From Kushneria avicenniae (GTDB taxonomy: Bacteria > Pseudomonadota > Gammaproteobacteria > Pseudomonadales > Halomonadaceae), in the NCBI RefSeq assembly GCF_900112585.1, contig NZ_FOLY01000001.1:372001-436000 (forward strand): DNA of 64,000 nt, read 5' to 3'. Shown in pieces: positions 29,940 through 38,559 of this stretch; positions within the stretch are counted from its first letter, which is position 1; every line of letters begins with the position of its first letter. The notes under the pieces are model-generated. The model saw nothing but the letters and a program-made list of their open reading frames with translations, searched no databases and was not told the DNA's origin. Made by a program: the position numbers and the translations under genes.

Positions 29940-29965
29940 CCCTTTAATTAATTGTCGTGCTGATC

Positions 29966-30006
29966 AGGCCACGAAGCGTTTTATCGACGCTTCGTGGCCT
30001 TTTTAT
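29966..30006 (+). terminator. Rho-independent terminator after the CMD lipoprotein
   Basis: AGGCCACGAAGCG / CGCTTCGTGGCCT 13-bp perfect stem with a 9-nt loop, followed by TTTTTATT. Confidence 0.92.
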
Positions 30007-30060
30007 TGTGATGTCTTGCCATGTTTTAACGATCAGCCATTCCGCCAATCATTGGTCTCA

Positions 30061-30119
30061 TTGACACTCACGTACTCATCAATTAAGTGAAATTAAAAAC
30101 CTTAAGACCAAGGTCTTAA
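30061..30119 (+). promoter_or_regulatory. Putative promoter and operator of the first TctCBA operon
   Basis: TTGACA at 30061 could be a -35 box; a weak TTAAGT is found 16 bp later. Just downstream lies a perfect palindrome, TTAAGACC-AA-GGTCTTAA (30102-30119), about where transcription would start and 122 bp ahead of the tctC ATG. The position suits a repressor site. Its core AGACCAAGGT recurs before the other two transporter operons. Confidence 0.5.
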
Positions 30120-30241
30120 TTATCGATACTAAAACTGCTAGTGAAATAAAACTGATCGAGACAAAAAGAATTATTCGCTTTAATCCAATTTTTTTGTGCC
30201 TTTAACTGCGCGGACGAATTCATGTCTCAAGGGGCACAATC

Positions 30242-31198
30242 ATGGGTTTCAAATCGATTGCCATCGCCACAGCACTGATCCTTTCAAGCAGCATGTCTAC
30301 TGCTGCTCTGGCGGACTATCCTGAAAAACGCATCGACATGATCGTCGGTTTCGCTGCAGGCGGAGGCACCGATGTCATGGCCCGTACCATTGGCCCTTAT
30401 CTGGAAAAATACCTGGGTAACGACACCTCGGTTGTGGTCAAGAACATGCCGGGCGCCAGCGGTCAGATCGGTGTCACAGCGGTCGCTGAAGCCAGACCCG
30501 ATGGCTACACGATCGGCACGTATAATCTACCCGGCACCATGGCGCGCACCCTTGATCGCGACGCCGATTATGACGCGGACAGTTTCACCTATCTGGCCAA
30601 TGTCGTTAATGATCCCAATGTCATCGTGACCCCCAAAAACAGCGACATTGACACCATGGACAAGCTGGTCGAAGCCGCCCAGAAACGCCCCGGTGCCGTC
30701 ACAGTCGCCATGTCGAGTCTCGGGGGAGATGACCACTTCTTTTTGCAAAAGCTCTCTGACGTCACCGATGCCGACTATACCGTTGTGCCCTTCTCCGGCT
30801 CGGCCCCTGCTCGAAGCGCCCTGATGGGCGGCCATGTCACGATGGGCATCATCAATGTTTCCGAGGTAGTCGCTTTTCGGGATGAGCTGAACGTGCTGGG
30901 CATTGCCTCCGAGGAGCGCTCCAGCCTGGCCGACGACATTCCCACCTTCAAGGAGCAGGGAGTCGACCTGGTCAACGGTGCACTTCGAGGGTTTGTGGCG
31001 CCTGCCAATCTGCCGGACAACGTCAAGGCAAAACTGCTGGATGCCTTCCAGAAAACCTACGATGACCCCGATTTCCAGCAGGCCATGCGCCGCTCGGGCA
31101 ACCCGACCGAGCTGGCGCTGGGTGACGATTTCAAATCACTCAATGCCGAGCAGCTGGAACTGGCCAAACGCATCTGGGAAACGCATCCCTGGAAGTAG
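30242..31198 (+). CDS. Tripartite tricarboxylate transporter substrate-binding protein (TctC family), first set
   Basis: Periplasmic receptor of a TTT transporter. The 318 residues begin with a signal peptide cut near AALA, then DYPEKRIDMIVGFAAGGGTDVMART, the typical TctC/BugD opening. The ligand-site DxxG-type loop is visible around GADDHF-like residues (about 160-170). It heads an operon with TctB, TctA and a hydrolase. It is clearly paralogous to the receptor at 34481: both share VVVKN.PGA.GQIG and end in HPWK. The ligand is probably a di- or tricarboxylate. Confidence 0.9.
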   Translation: MGFKSIAIATALILSSSMSTAALADYPEKRIDMIVGFAAGGGTDVMARTIGPYLEKYLGNDTSVVVKNMPGASGQIGVTAVAEARPDGYTIGTYNLPGTMARTLDRDADYDADSFTYLANVVNDPNVIVTPKNSDIDTMDKLVEAAQKRPGAVTVAMSSLGGDDHFFLQKLSDVTDADYTVVPFSGSAPARSALMGGHVTMGIINVSEVVAFRDELNVLGIASEERSSLADDIPTFKEQGVDLVNGALRGFVAPANLPDNVKAKLLDAFQKTYDDPDFQQAMRRSGNPTELALGDDFKSLNAEQLELAKRIWETHPWK

Positions 31199-31357
31199 AC
31201 CTGCGCCAGCCGTAGCGATTAATGCTGACGCATGACGCCCACCGCAGGACAGCCGCGATATTCCACCCGGGACACGCGGTTGTTCGAGCACCCTTCCTGA
31301 ATGTTCACAGCCGGCACGTCATGCCTGGTTTTGAAGCGACTCCATGAGACACCTTCC

Positions 31358-31837
31358 ATGAATAGTGAACCTACCAATACTGCCGCCGAACGCTCGGGTG
31401 GTATCGATCCGGACCTGATCGCCGGCGTGGTCATCGTACTCGGTGCCGGCGTGCTGTTGACCCGAACCACGGACATGCCGGGCATGACGGCATTGCTGCC
31501 GGTCACCATGCTGTCGGCGCTGATCATACTGGGAATATTGATGATCGGACGCTGCGCACTACGCCACCGGCGCCGGACCACCGCATCGATCAAGGTCTTT
31601 GATAACGCCAAGCGTTTTGTCGGCATTATCGCAGCGATTGCGATTTATGTTGCCGCCGTGGCGCTGCTGGGTTTCTACACCACCACGGCCGTAATGATTC
31701 CGGTCGTTGCCTGGTGTTTCGGCTATCGCAGCCTCAAGGGCGTGCTGCTTGCCGATCTGATCTTTACCGGTGGCATCGCGATCGTCTTCGTGCTGCTGAT
31801 GGGGCAGGAGTTGCCCACCGAATTCTTCCTGCGCTAA
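31358..31837 (+). CDS. Tripartite tricarboxylate transporter small membrane subunit (TctB family), first set
   Basis: A 159-residue protein with four predicted membrane helices, the size and layout of TctB. It pairs with the large TctA subunit 12 bp downstream. I chose the ATG at 31358 (MNSEPTNTAAER); its ribosome-binding site is weak, but the alternative at 31301 adds 19 residues unlike any TctB. The gap to tctC is 159 bp, allowing independent tuning of receptor and permease. Confidence 0.82.
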   Translation: MNSEPTNTAAERSGGIDPDLIAGVVIVLGAGVLLTRTTDMPGMTALLPVTMLSALIILGILMIGRCALRHRRRTTASIKVFDNAKRFVGIIAAIAIYVAAVALLGFYTTTAVMIPVVAWCFGYRSLKGVLLADLIFTGGIAIVFVLLMGQELPTEFFLR

Positions 31838-31849
31838 CGAGGACTTACC

Positions 31850-33358
31850 ATGTACGGCAATCTAATTGACGCACTACCGTCCGTGCTGTCTTTGGGCAAC
31901 CTGCTGGCCGTCGTCATCGGCGTTGTTGCCGGCATCTGCGTTGGCGCCCTGCCCGGCCTCAGCGCCACCATGGCCATCTCGGTATTGATACCCTTTACCT
32001 TTGGCATGGACCCGCTGGTGGCACTGGGCATGATGGCGGGCATCTACAACGGCGCCATGTACGGCGGTTCCATTCCTGCGGTGCTGCTGCGTATCCCCGG
32101 GACACCAGCCGCGGTGGCGACCAGTTTCGATGGTTATCCAATGGCTCAACAGGGCCGGGGCGGCTACGCCCTGCAGGTCGCCGTGGTCTCTTCCGCGCTG
32201 GGCGGTATCGTCTCGGCACTGGTGTTGATGCTGCTGGCACCGCCGCTGGCAAAGGTCACCCTGCTTTTCGGGCCGACCGAAATTTTCTGGGTGGCCGTCT
32301 TTGGTATGTCGGCGATCGTTTTTCTGCTCGGCGGTGATGTCCTCAAGGGGCTGATCAGTGCTGCCTTCGGTGTCTTCGTATCGCTGGTGGGCGCCGACAC
32401 CATCACAGGTGCTGAACGCTACACCTTCGGCCATCTGGAACTGCTCGACGGTATCAATATCGTGGTGCTGCTGGTGGGACTCTATGCCCTGCCGCCGGCC
32501 ATCGGCCTGCTCGAGGAAGTGCGTGATTTCGATACAGAAAACACGGGCCGTCTTAACACCACCAGCATCTGGAAAGCGATTCCCGGCATGCTGAAATACT
32601 GGAAGACGTGGGTGCGCTCTTCGATCATTGGTGTGTTCGTTGGCATTCTGCCGGGCGCCGGCGGCTCGATGGCAGCCTTTCTCAGTTACAACGAAGCGCG
32701 CCGCGCCTCCAAAAACCCCGAGGAATGGGGCAAGGGCGAACCTGAAGGGGTTGCCGCCTCCGAGACCTCCAATAATGCCGATACGGCAGCAGCCCTGATT
32801 CCAGCGCTGACCCTGGGTATCCCCGGGACAGCAGTGGCGGCGGTCATGCTCGGCGGACTGCTGATTCATGGCCTCCAGCCCGGGCCCATGCTCTTTCGTG
32901 ACAACCCGGAGATCGTCTTCGGCTTCATGTGGCAATTCCTGTTTGCCGCCGTGCTGCTGATCTTTCTCGGCGGTGCTCTGGCCACCAACAGCTTCGCTCA
33001 GGTGCTGCGTCTGCCGCGGCCGCTGCTGGGGGCGATTATCATCTCTCTGGTATTTATCGGCGTGTACTCGATCAACGGACGCATGTTCGACGTCTACCTG
33101 ATGCTCGGCTTTGGACTGATCGGCTATTTCATGGACAAGCTGAAATTCCCGCTACCGCCAGTGGTACTGGGGCTGATTCTGGGTGGATTTGCCGAGCAGA
33201 ATCTGCGTCTGGCCCTGCGCATCGGCGGCGGTGACTGGGGGATTCTGGCGAGCAGTCCGACCGCCAAAATTCTGATTGGCATGATTCTGCTGGTGGTTCT
33301 GATGCCCCTCTTTTCGCGCCTGCGCAGATCACGCAAGGCGAACCGGGTGGCCGGCTGA
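31850..33358 (+). CDS. Tripartite tricarboxylate transporter large permease (TctA family), first set
   Basis: A 502-residue permease with about 12 helices and the family signature GALPGLSATMAISVLIPFTFGM (about 28-49; also PGTPAAVATSFDGYPMA and the internal pseudo-repeat GILPGAGGSMAAFLSYN). GEPEGVAASETSNNA is the second conserved cytosolic motif. It moves carboxylates with the sodium or proton gradient, fed by TctC. Its stop shares one base with the start of the following hydrolase gene. Confidence 0.94.
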   Translation: MYGNLIDALPSVLSLGNLLAVVIGVVAGICVGALPGLSATMAISVLIPFTFGMDPLVALGMMAGIYNGAMYGGSIPAVLLRIPGTPAAVATSFDGYPMAQQGRGGYALQVAVVSSALGGIVSALVLMLLAPPLAKVTLLFGPTEIFWVAVFGMSAIVFLLGGDVLKGLISAAFGVFVSLVGADTITGAERYTFGHLELLDGINIVVLLVGLYALPPAIGLLEEVRDFDTENTGRLNTTSIWKAIPGMLKYWKTWVRSSIIGVFVGILPGAGGSMAAFLSYNEARRASKNPEEWGKGEPEGVAASETSNNADTAAALIPALTLGIPGTAVAAVMLGGLLIHGLQPGPMLFRDNPEIVFGFMWQFLFAAVLLIFLGGALATNSFAQVLRLPRPLLGAIIISLVFIGVYSINGRMFDVYLMLGFGLIGYFMDKLKFPLPPVVLGLILGGFAEQNLRLALRIGGGDWGILASSPTAKILIGMILLVVLMPLFSRLRRSRKANRVAG

Positions 33359-34386
33359 TGACGCCCCACGCCCCGATCCGCGAAGCCTGGCTGGCACTGG
33401 CCGATGAGCCAGTGCTGGACCCTGCGCAGCCGATTCTCGATGCCCATCATCATTTATGGGACCGCACCGGGAGTCGCTATCGCACCGAGGCATTTCTCGA
33501 GGATGCGGGGTGTGGTCATGACGTACGTGCCAGCCTGTACGTACAGTGCCGAACCGGCTATCGAACCTCGGGCCCCGAATCGCTTCAGCCGCTTGGCGAA
33601 GTCGACACGATTCTTGAGTGGAGTGCCAGCGCGCCGAATCACCCTGTCGGCATCGTCGCCTTCGCCGATCTGATGATGGGGCATGAAGTTCGCAACACGC
33701 TTGATGCCCTGCTTGAGCTGGCACCCGACCGGGTGTGTGGCATTCGTAATACCACCGCTTACCATCCTGATCCCGCAGTACGTTCCAACCCACAACCAGC
33801 ACGGGATGGCCTGCTGCGCTCGGAGGCCTTTCGCCAGGGGGCCGCGGAAGTGGCCCGGGCAGGGCTGGTGCTGGATGTATGGGCCTACCAGACACAGCTT
33901 CATGAGATCGAGGCACTGGCCCGCCAGCTCCCCGAATTGACGATCGTCATTGATCACTGCGGCGGCCCGCTTGGCGTTGGGCCGTTTCGTCACAGAACCC
34001 CCGCCGATTTCGCGGCCTGGCGCGCAGGCATCGAAACGCTGGCAGCGCTGCCCAATACGCGTCTCAAGATTGGCGGATTCGGCCTCGCCGTCTTCGGTAA
34101 CGACTATCACCAACAGGCAGTGCCGCCACTTTCCCGGCAGCTCGCAACGGACTGGTCGCCCTGGTTTGAGGTCTGTCTCGAAGCCTTTGGTGCCGATCGC
34201 TGCATGCTTGAGAGCAACTTCCCGGTCGACAAGGGCATGTTCTCCTATGTCGCGCTGTGGAATGCCTTCAAGCGATTGACCCGAGCACTGAGCCAGAAAG
34301 AGCGCGATCAGCTGTTCTGGAAAACGGCCGCCAGCACTTATCGCGTAGCGTTCGACGAACGCACCACACCCCATGGTGTGTCATGA
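33358..34386 (+). CDS. COG3618 TIM-barrel metal-dependent hydrolase (lactonase type), first copy
   Basis: A 342-residue amidohydrolase-2 family protein. Metal-site elements are LDAHHHLWD (HxH on strand 1), VIDHCGGP and, late in the chain, LESNFPVDKG. Known relatives hydrolyse lactones: 2-pyrone-4,6-dicarboxylate lactonase (LigI), L-fucono- and rhamnono-lactonases. It is coupled to tctA by a one-base stop/start overlap, so its substrate is very likely the imported compound. The next gene is a second TctC receptor. Confidence 0.85.
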   Translation: MTPHAPIREAWLALADEPVLDPAQPILDAHHHLWDRTGSRYRTEAFLEDAGCGHDVRASLYVQCRTGYRTSGPESLQPLGEVDTILEWSASAPNHPVGIVAFADLMMGHEVRNTLDALLELAPDRVCGIRNTTAYHPDPAVRSNPQPARDGLLRSEAFRQGAAEVARAGLVLDVWAYQTQLHEIEALARQLPELTIVIDHCGGPLGVGPFRHRTPADFAAWRAGIETLAALPNTRLKIGGFGLAVFGNDYHQQAVPPLSRQLATDWSPWFEVCLEAFGADRCMLESNFPVDKGMFSYVALWNAFKRLTRALSQKERDQLFWKTAASTYRVAFDERTTPHGVS

Positions 34387-34430
34387 CCGCCGCGAGGCAG
34401 CGGTTCGGTCATCAGTGACGATGACCACAC

Positions 34431-34466
34431 CGATGCTGCAGACGACAACGATGCTGCAAACAACAA
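34431..34466. repeat. 18-bp tandem duplication in the tctC leader
   Basis: CGATGCTGCAGACGACAA and CGATGCTGCAAACAACAA are adjacent copies with two differences, ending 14 bp before the second tctC ATG, next to its ribosome-binding site. Confidence 0.9.
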
Positions 34467-34480
34467 CGAGGAATCACGTC

Positions 34481-35455
34481 ATGTTCAAGATGATTCGCCG
34501 GACGCTGGTCATTTCAGCCATCACCCTGTCGGCACAGGCCATGGCAACCCTGAGCAATCCGGCATTCGCCGACTACCCCGACAAGCCCATTGAGGTGATT
34601 GTCGGCTATTCCGCTGGCGGGGGGACCGACGTGCTTGCCCGCGTGGTCGGCAAGTATCTGGAACAGGCGCTGGGGGACGATGCCAGTGTCGTGGTCAAGA
34701 ACCAGCCCGGCGCCGGTGGCCAGATCGGTTTTACCAGCGTTGCTGCCGCCAGAGCCGACGGTCATACGCTCGGCACGTTCAATCTGCCGGCCGCCATGGC
34801 GCTGACCTACGACCGCCAGGCGGCCTACGATGTCGATAGCTTCGATTATCTCGCCAATGTGGTGCACGACCCTAACACGCTGGTCGTCAGCCAGAACTCG
34901 CCCTATCACAGCCTGAAAGCGCTGATCCAGGCGGCGAAGGAAAAGCCCGGAAGCCTTGGCATGGCACTGTCGGCCCTGGGTGGTAATGATCATTTCAGCG
35001 CTCTGCTGCTGGCCGCCGCTGCCGATACCGAGTTCAACCTGATTCCCTTCAATGGCGCCTCGATGGCACGTACCGCCCTGCTCGGCGGGCATGTCGCAGC
35101 GGGCACCATGGCCTTGAGCCAGACCATCGGCTTTGAAGACGAACTGCGTGTACTCGCCGTGCTCGACGACGAACGCTCTTCCTTCGCGCCGGAGGTACCG
35201 ACGGCCAAAGAGCAGGGATACGACGTCGAGATGGGCTCCTACCGCGGCTTTGTCGCGCCTCATGGATTGCCGGAAGATATCCGGTCTCGTCTCGAAGCGG
35301 CCTTCAGGGCACTGGCCGACAACAAGGCACTGCACGACGAGCTGGCAGCCCAGGGCAATACGCTGGATATCGTGGTGGGAGATGACTACCGCGAGCTGGC
35401 CGAATCCCAGTCAGACATTGCCGCCCAACTGTGGGAAAACCACCCATGGAAATGA
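34481..35455 (+). CDS. TctC family substrate-binding protein, orphan second receptor of the first set
   Basis: A 324-residue periplasmic receptor: signal peptide (MFKMIRRTLVISAITLSAQAMATL..., cut near AFA), then DYPDKPIEVIVGYSAGGGTDVLARV. It resembles the receptor at 30242 throughout, including the C-terminal HPWK, so the two arose by duplication. No TctAB follows, so it probably shares the permease encoded upstream and widens its range. I chose the ATG at 34481 with GAGGAA upstream; the longer in-frame reading includes the 18-bp tandem duplication and has no signal peptide. Confidence 0.88.
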   Translation: MFKMIRRTLVISAITLSAQAMATLSNPAFADYPDKPIEVIVGYSAGGGTDVLARVVGKYLEQALGDDASVVVKNQPGAGGQIGFTSVAAARADGHTLGTFNLPAAMALTYDRQAAYDVDSFDYLANVVHDPNTLVVSQNSPYHSLKALIQAAKEKPGSLGMALSALGGNDHFSALLLAAAADTEFNLIPFNGASMARTALLGGHVAAGTMALSQTIGFEDELRVLAVLDDERSSFAPEVPTAKEQGYDVEMGSYRGFVAPHGLPEDIRSRLEAAFRALADNKALHDELAAQGNTLDIVVGDDYRELAESQSDIAAQLWENHPWK

Positions 35456-35481
35456 ACGCAGGGTGTGTTACCGGGTCCCGC

Positions 35482-36363
35482 TCACATGAACACGCCGAAT
35501 TCGCCGGAAAGCTCTGCCAGCTTGTTGTGCATGGCCACCAGCAGTTCGGACTTGGCCGAATTGGCACGCCGCACCGTACCAATCTGACGATAGACCTGAG
35601 GACGGCCAAACGGCAGCTTGAGCATGTCACGACCATTCTCGCGCACCGCAATATCAGGCACCACCGCTGCCCCCAGACCCGCGGCCACACACTCGACGAT
35701 CGCCGGGATGGTGTCGATCTCGGCGATATGTCTGACCTTGACCTCCTGATGGGTCAGTTCGTTGTTGATCAATGCCGCCAGAGGCACATCGCTGGCGAAA
35801 TGCACAAAGGGCAGACTTTCCAGCAATTCTCTAACCGGTCTGGCCGGCGTACCGGGTGGCGCAATAAACACCAGCGGCTCACGCAGGAAGGGAGACCAGG
35901 AAAGATTGCGCGAGACGCCGGCATGCTCGGCCACCACCGCCAGATCCAGACGCCCGGCGTTGACGTCGCTGAGCAGCGCCGACGACATCCCCACACGCAG
36001 ATCGACATGAAGCTCGGGAAACTCATGCCTCAGGGCCACGATGGCGCGTGGCAAAAGGCCAATGGTGCTGGTGCGAACCGAACCGATGCTGAGCGAACTG
36101 GACACACTGCTGCCTTTCAGCGAGGCCCGGGTTTCCTCGACCAGGCCGAGAATCTTTTTGGCCGTTTCCAGCAGTTGCAGCCCCTGAAGGTTCAGGCTTG
36201 GCGGCCGCGTCTCCCGGTTGAATAGCGGCGTATCAAGCTCCTGCTCCAGCGCCAGCATCTGCTGGCTGACGGCAGAGGGGGTCAGGCTGACTTCACGCGC
36301 CGCGCGGGCAAAGGTGCCGTGCTCTGAAATTGCCATCAGGGTACGTAGCTGACGCGTATCCAT
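35482..36363 (-). CDS. LysR family transcriptional regulator
   Basis: A 293-residue LysR protein with N-terminal HTH ISEHGTFARAAREVSLTPSAVSQQMLALEQELDTPLFNRETR, followed by an effector-binding domain. It is divergent from the hydroxyacid dehydrogenase-RraA pair (36511, 37561) and convergent with the second TctC gene, so it is the natural regulator of the dehydrogenase operon and perhaps of the island. A LysR-style inverted repeat (36418-36440) lies in the divergent gap. Confidence 0.9.
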   Translation of the reverse strand: MDTRQLRTLMAISEHGTFARAAREVSLTPSAVSQQMLALEQELDTPLFNRETRPPSLNLQGLQLLETAKKILGLVEETRASLKGSSVSSSLSIGSVRTSTIGLLPRAIVALRHEFPELHVDLRVGMSSALLSDVNAGRLDLAVVAEHAGVSRNLSWSPFLREPLVFIAPPGTPARPVRELLESLPFVHFASDVPLAALINNELTHQEVKVRHIAEIDTIPAIVECVAAGLGAAVVPDIAVRENGRDMLKLPFGRPQVYRQIGTVRRANSAKSELLVAMHNKLAELSGEFGVFM

Positions 36364-36417
36364 AAATCACCCACAAATGAAGTTTTGTTTCACAAAAAAG
36401 GAAATATTAGTCGCTTT

Positions 36418-36440
36418 AATACAGTAAAACTACCTGTATT
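36418..36440. promoter_or_regulatory. Putative LysR operator
   Basis: AATACAG-9 nt-CTGTATT is a perfect 7-bp inverted repeat with a T-N11-A style core, between the divergent lysR and dehydrogenase genes. This is where a LysR regulator normally binds to control both directions. Confidence 0.5.
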
Positions 36441-36510
36441 CTAGTCAAATATTTCAATGTTCAGCTTGCCGCGTCTTGTGGTCTGCGGCAGTCAAAGGGA
36501 GAGCCCCGAG

Positions 36511-37503
36511 TTGGCCAAACAACCCGTCATACTTGTCACCGGCCCTTATCTGGCAGAAGAAGCCCGTCAACACGCCGAGGCCGCCGGCTATACCGTATCC
36601 CATACCCCTTCATATCCAACGCCGGATGTTCTCGTGGAGCACATTCAACGTCTGGACCCGGTGGGTGTTGTGGCCCGCATGGGTCAGTTCGGTGCTGAAG
36701 CGATGGCCGTCGGACGCTCACTGAAGGTCGTCTCCAAACATGGCGCCGGTGTTGACAATATTGACGTCGAGGCAGCCACTCGGCATGGCGTTCAGGTCAT
36801 TCGCGCCGCCGGTGGCAATGCCGTCTCGGTGGCAGAGCATGCCGTGGCCCTGATGTTCGCGACAGTCAAGCGCCTGCTACCGCTGGATGGCGGCATGCGT
36901 CAGGGCCGCTGGGAAAAAGCGGAGTTTCTCGGCCGAGAACTCTCCGGCATGCGTCTGGGACTGGTCGGGGGGGGAGCCATCGCTGCCGCCGTTGCCAGAA
37001 TCGTACAGGGCATGGGACTGGAGGTCGCTGTCTATGATCCTTACGCCTCGACAGAATCCATTACGGCTCTCGGCGCTCAACATATCGAGGATATCGAGAC
37101 GCTGCTGGCCCGCTCCGACATTGTCAGCCTGCACTGCCCTCTGACCGACGCCAATGCTCATCTGCTCAATGCCAAAACGCTGGCTCTGATGCCCGAAAAC
37201 AGTTACGTCGTGAATACCTCACGCGGCGGATTGATTGATGAGAAAGCGTTGATGGCGGCACTGGAAAGCGGCCACATCGCCGGCGCCGGGCTGGACACCT
37301 TTGAGCGCGAACCTCCAGAAGGCATCAATCCACTGGCCGCTTCCGAGCGCGTCATTCTGACCCCCCATATCGCAGGCGTTACCGAAGAGGCCGGTACACG
37401 CGTCGGCGTTCTGGCCGTCAGCGGGATCGTTGACTTCATTGCCGGAAAGGCCCTGCCGCCGGCTCGTCTGGTCAACAGCACTGCGGAAACCACCTGCTTG
37501 TAA
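36511..37503 (+). CDS. D-isomer-specific 2-hydroxyacid dehydrogenase
   Basis: A 330-residue NAD(P)-dependent dehydrogenase interconverting a D-2-hydroxyacid and a 2-oxoacid. The cofactor loop is LGLVGGGAIAAAVA. The catalytic triad is visible as Arg in NTSRGGLID, Glu in TFEREPP and His in TPHIAG. I chose a TTG start at 36511 because GGGAG lies 7-8 bp before it and the product then begins AKQPVILVTGP; the ATG at 36457 has no ribosome-binding site and adds 18 odd residues. An RraA-type aldolase follows after 57 bp, implying a dehydrogenase-aldolase sequence in one pathway. Confidence 0.88.
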   Translation: MAKQPVILVTGPYLAEEARQHAEAAGYTVSHTPSYPTPDVLVEHIQRLDPVGVVARMGQFGAEAMAVGRSLKVVSKHGAGVDNIDVEAATRHGVQVIRAAGGNAVSVAEHAVALMFATVKRLLPLDGGMRQGRWEKAEFLGRELSGMRLGLVGGGAIAAAVARIVQGMGLEVAVYDPYASTESITALGAQHIEDIETLLARSDIVSLHCPLTDANAHLLNAKTLALMPENSYVVNTSRGGLIDEKALMAALESGHIAGAGLDTFEREPPEGINPLAASERVILTPHIAGVTEEAGTRVGVLAVSGIVDFIAGKALPPARLVNSTAETTCL

Positions 37504-37560
37504 TTCCTGTTTTTCCTACACATCGGCCAGTCGCACTGGCCGTCCAAATGGAGTATTGCC

Positions 37561-38235
37561 ATGTCTATCGGCAACCGAGTTCTCAAGCGTCAGCGTCAGG
37601 TTGATGCCTCCGTGGTCGAGGCCTTTGCGGCGCTTCCCGTCGCCGTCGTCAGCGATAGCATGTCCCGTGTGTTTGCCGGAGGCAGCAACCTTCGTCCCAT
37701 GCACCGGGAGGGCGCACTGGCAGGGGTAGCCTTGACCGTACGGACGCGTCCAGGGGACAACCTGATGCTGCACAAGGCCATCGATATGGCCGAACCCGGC
37801 GATGTGATTGTCTGCGACGCTGGCGGTGACACGACCAATGCCCTGATGGGTGAGCTGATGCTGGCCTATGCCGTGAAAAAAGGCGTTGCCGGCTTCGTGC
37901 TCAACGGTGCCCTCCGCGATCTCGATGGTTTCCGCGAGACCAATCTGCCGACCTTTGCTGCCGGCGTCACCCACCGTGGTCCGTACAAGAATGGGCCGGG
38001 CGAAATCAACACGCCCATCAGCCTGGGGGGCATGGTCATCGAGCCGGGCGATCTGATTATCGGCGACAGTGATGGCATGCTTTGTGTGCCTTATAACGAC
38101 GCCGAGACGGTACTGAAAGCCGCTCAGGCGAAACAGGCCGCTGAAGAGAAGCAAATGGCCGCCATTCATGCCGGCGAAAATGATCGAAGCTGGGTAGATG
38201 CCGCGTTGACATCAACGGGCTGCGAGTTCGAATAA
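37561..38235 (+). CDS. RraA-family protein, probable 4-hydroxy-4-methyl-2-oxoglutarate/CHA-type aldolase
   Basis: A 224-residue RraA-fold protein. The aldolase active-site pattern is present: a GELM loop followed about 20 residues later by LNGALRDLDGF, the Arg-Asp pair that binds pyruvate enolate and metal. It also has the C-terminal helix typical of aldolases rather than of the RNase E inhibitor. Such enzymes release pyruvate from 4-hydroxy-2-oxo-dicarboxylates, so with the dehydrogenase before it and the lactonases around it, it may do the terminal cleavage of the island's pathway. A hairpin terminator follows. Confidence 0.82.
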   Translation: MSIGNRVLKRQRQVDASVVEAFAALPVAVVSDSMSRVFAGGSNLRPMHREGALAGVALTVRTRPGDNLMLHKAIDMAEPGDVIVCDAGGDTTNALMGELMLAYAVKKGVAGFVLNGALRDLDGFRETNLPTFAAGVTHRGPYKNGPGEINTPISLGGMVIEPGDLIIGDSDGMLCVPYNDAETVLKAAQAKQAAEEKQMAAIHAGENDRSWVDAALTSTGCEFE

Positions 38236-38290
38236 ACGTATCGATCTCTTGTTAAAAACGCTCGATCAACAGGTTTTTTCTGATGGTCAA

Positions 38291-38327
38291 AATGATGCCC
38301 GACATGGTCATGACGGGCATCGTTTTC
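38291..38327 (+). terminator. Hairpin terminator after the RraA-type gene
   Basis: GATGCCCGACATG-GT-CATGACGGGCATC, nearly perfect, followed by GTTTT, 60 bp after the stop codon. Confidence 0.75.
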
Positions 38328-38378
38328 GCGCGCGCATCAAAAAAATTACTTCAAGCCACTGAATTTAAAATAAAAAAT

Positions 38379-38388
38379 AGACCAAGGT
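38379..38388 (+). promoter_or_regulatory. AGACCAAGGT motif in front of the second TctCBA operon
   Basis: Matches the 10-bp core of the palindrome at 30102-30119. The left arm is kept (GACC-AA-GGT) but the outer right arm differs. It lies 171 bp before the tctC start. Confidence 0.4.
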
Positions 38389-38559
38389 GGAATGATGAAA
38401 AAGACCATCAGCACGTAAAATCATCTGCCTCGGACAATGAATCAGTCTCATAACTATCGATAAAAAGCCTTCCCGGCACTGCTTTATTTTTCATGCTTTC
38501 AAGCAAATAACGACATTACTGTCACGCCCCTTTTGTTTTGTTTTATCGGGAGAGCCTCG

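Larger units (their letters stand above)
38236..38559. other. Intergenic leader of the second TctCBA operon
   Basis: Contains a terminator (38291), AT-rich sequence and the GACCAAGGT site at 38379-38388. No gene is seen. Confidence 0.6.

Noticed and set aside
31874-32935. 353-codon open frame on the minus strand opposite tctA
   Set aside because: Antisense of a clear TctA permease; composition is typical of a shadow frame.
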